A stretch of DNA of 7,659 nt from CAYHGV01 sp964356135 (GTDB lineage: Bacteria > Hydrothermota > Tepidihabitantia > CAYHGV01). Below the pieces are notes generated by a model. It ran no database searches and was not told the DNA's origin. It worked only from the letters and a program-made list of their open reading frames with translations. The DNA lies in NCBI GenBank assembly GCA_964356135.1, contig CAYHGV010000117.1:1-7659 (forward strand). The letters run 5' to 3'. Shown piece by piece: positions 6,635 to 7,659 of this stretch. The position numbers and the translations under genes are program-made. Numbering within the stretch: the stretch's first letter is position 1; each line of letters begins with the position of its first letter.

Positions 6635-7659
6635 GTGACTTTTTGTGCCGTAATTCTATTAGCGCTCTGGTCCCAGACCGAGACGCAGAGAAATAAAATT
6701 GAATTGCCGCCCGAGGTAATTCATGCGGCGTATCTCGGTCAATTCGAAGAAGAGAAACCAAAATTTCTCTACGAATTTTACAATATCCAGAACCAGTCTT
6801 TTACCAAAGAGATGCTCGGTAAGGATTACACGCCGACGATCAGGGAGTTAGATTCGATTATCCACCGGAATGAGAATTTTCCGCTCCTGCGCGACATCGC
6901 GATGTCGATGACGCTCTTATCGTATAATGTCATGGGCGATTACGAGAAGACGATTTCTGTTGGAATAGCATATCTCCGTCAATATAAAGAGGGTAGTGCC
7001 TTCTGGCGAGCCAATATTCTTTACAGTCTTGGAGAAGGGTACTATTATCACCATGACTACCAGGATGCGGGACGGCTCTATCTCCAGATTAAGACCGATT
7101 ATGCTGGTCAGGAACTGTCTGAGTTCGCGAAGAGTTCCCTCGGCTGGGTCTATCTCAATGAAGGTCGCTGGACCGAAGCCTTCAAATTTTTTGAGGATCT
7201 GTATACACACAGTGACAACCCGACGATCCGGAGTTTTGCAGTCTACGGTTCAGGGATTTCCTTTTATAACCAAACCGTGTACGATACGGCGCTTTCCTTT
7301 TTCAGTTTTGACAAGGATAGGTACGATTCAACCGGGCTTGGGTGCGCATTGGCGTACGATTTAATCCCTAATAATCTATACTGGGCCGGCTTCTGTTATG
7401 AAAAAATTGCGTCCCAGGATTCTAGCATGCCTTATTTAAAAGATGCCGTGGATTGCTGGAAGGTGCTCGTCTCCGAATATCCGGACAGTCCCCGCACGCC
7501 GGAAGCGGCATTTCGGATAGGAAACACCTATTTTCGACTTGAAGAGTATCGGAACGCGGTTTCCTATTTAAAGATTGTCGTTGAGCGGTACTCGAAATCT
7601 CCGTATGCCCGGGACGCCAATTTGCAAATGGCGCAGAGCTACTTTAACTTGGGCGAAGA
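6635..7659 (+). CDS. Exported TPR protein, tandem paralogue of the upstream gene (3' truncated)
   Basis: The frame is open from GTG 6635 to the right edge (341 complete codons). A TAG at 6623-6625 in the same frame blocks any longer start. The gene begins 14 bases after the stop of the large TPR gene, with only a weak ribosome site (AGGG near 6619-6622), so coupling is likely. The N-terminus MTFCAVILLALWSQTET is a short hydrophobic stretch with no Lys or Arg before it, an atypical signal peptide; cleavage after LWS would leave Gln14 first. From about residue 64 it follows residues 374-653 of its neighbour. Landmarks are WRANILYSLGEGYYY (124-138), SSLGWVY (167-173), FFSFDKDRY (222-230), LIPNNLYWAGFCY (243-255) and YPDSP (282-286), with TPR-like helices throughout. 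The role is probably the same as its neighbour's, a periplasmic scaffold. Its full length is unknown. Confidence 0.85.
   Translation, partial: MTFCAVILLALWSQTETQRNKIELPPEVIHAAYLGQFEEEKPKFLYEFYNIQNQSFTKEMLGKDYTPTIRELDSIIHRNENFPLLRDIAMSMTLLSYNVMGDYEKTISVGIAYLRQYKEGSAFWRANILYSLGEGYYYHHDYQDAGRLYLQIKTDYAGQELSEFAKSSLGWVYLNEGRWTEAFKFFEDLYTHSDNPTIRSFAVYGSGISFYNQTVYDTALSFFSFDKDRYDSTGLGCALAYDLIPNNLYWAGFCYEKIASQDSSMPYLKDAVDCWKVLVSEYPDSPRTPEAAFRIGNTYFRLEEYRNAVSYLKIVVERYSKSPYARDANLQMAQSYFNLGE
6824..7657 (+). repeat. Paralogous segment, copy 2 (inside the downstream TPR gene)
   Basis: Counterpart of 5184-6023, about 278 residues against 280. It is collinear to the right edge, so the similarity may continue beyond the window. 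The central YD-AL--FSFDK...GL-C...P-NLY-AG-CY block is the best conserved part. The region upstream of it in this gene (residues 1-63) has no obvious counterpart in the neighbour, so copy 2 looks like the second half of the larger protein with its own export signal. Confidence 0.75.

Noticed and set aside
6153..6761. A 202-codon open frame on the minus strand across the junction of the two TPR genes
   Set aside because: It is antisense to both TPR frames, which show conserved repeats and paralogy; the minus-strand translation has no such support.
1..7659. CRISPR arrays, insertion sequences, attachment sites or integrase next to the tRNA
   Set aside because: No spaced direct repeats, terminal inverted repeats, transposase or integrase frames were seen, and no duplicate of the tRNA 3' end was found in the window.

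Overview
The window looks like a chromosomal segment of a Gram-negative (diderm) bacterium from the FCB side of the tree or a related uncultured candidate phylum; a WOR-3/Stahlbacteria-like lineage is my best guess, at low confidence. The reasons are a PorV/PorQ-like outer-membrane barrel, FlgD-like Ig tails at the C-termini of exported proteins, very large exported TPR proteins, and a glutamine directly after every predicted signal-peptide cleavage site. All recognised genes lie on the + strand.

Region 1 (1-909) is housekeeping. It holds the C-terminal end of an unidentified protein, followed by a YggS/PLPBP-family pyridoxal-phosphate homeostasis protein that most likely starts at GTG 208.

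Region 2 (910-1132) is a compact control region. A TTGACA-N16-TAGGAT promoter drives a tRNA-Phe(GAA) gene without an encoded CCA. Nine bases after the tRNA body comes a second, stronger promoter (TTGACA-N16-TATACT with an extended -10 TGT) that fires into the next operon. No terminator separates the two units.

Region 3 (1133 to the right edge) is an apparent operon of four exported proteins with gaps of 9, 7 and 14 bases. The first is a 556-residue secreted multi-Ig protein with a FlgD-like C-terminal domain. The second is a PorV/PorQ-like outer-membrane barrel that carries its own FlgD-like C-terminal domain. The third is an 851-residue exported TPR protein. The fourth is another exported TPR protein cut by the window edge; it is a tandem paralogue of the middle and C-terminal part of the third. 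The two TPR proteins share a collinear segment of about 280 residues that contains a distinctive motif not explained by the TPR consensus.

Read together, the operon suggests a cell-envelope module: a surface or secreted Ig protein, an outer-membrane barrel that may shuttle or anchor it, and two periplasmic TPR scaffolds. The arrangement recalls parts of the type IX secretion system (tailed cargo, PorV shuttle, PorW/SprE-type TPR protein), but no core T9SS motor or translocon gene is visible, so this link is a hypothesis.
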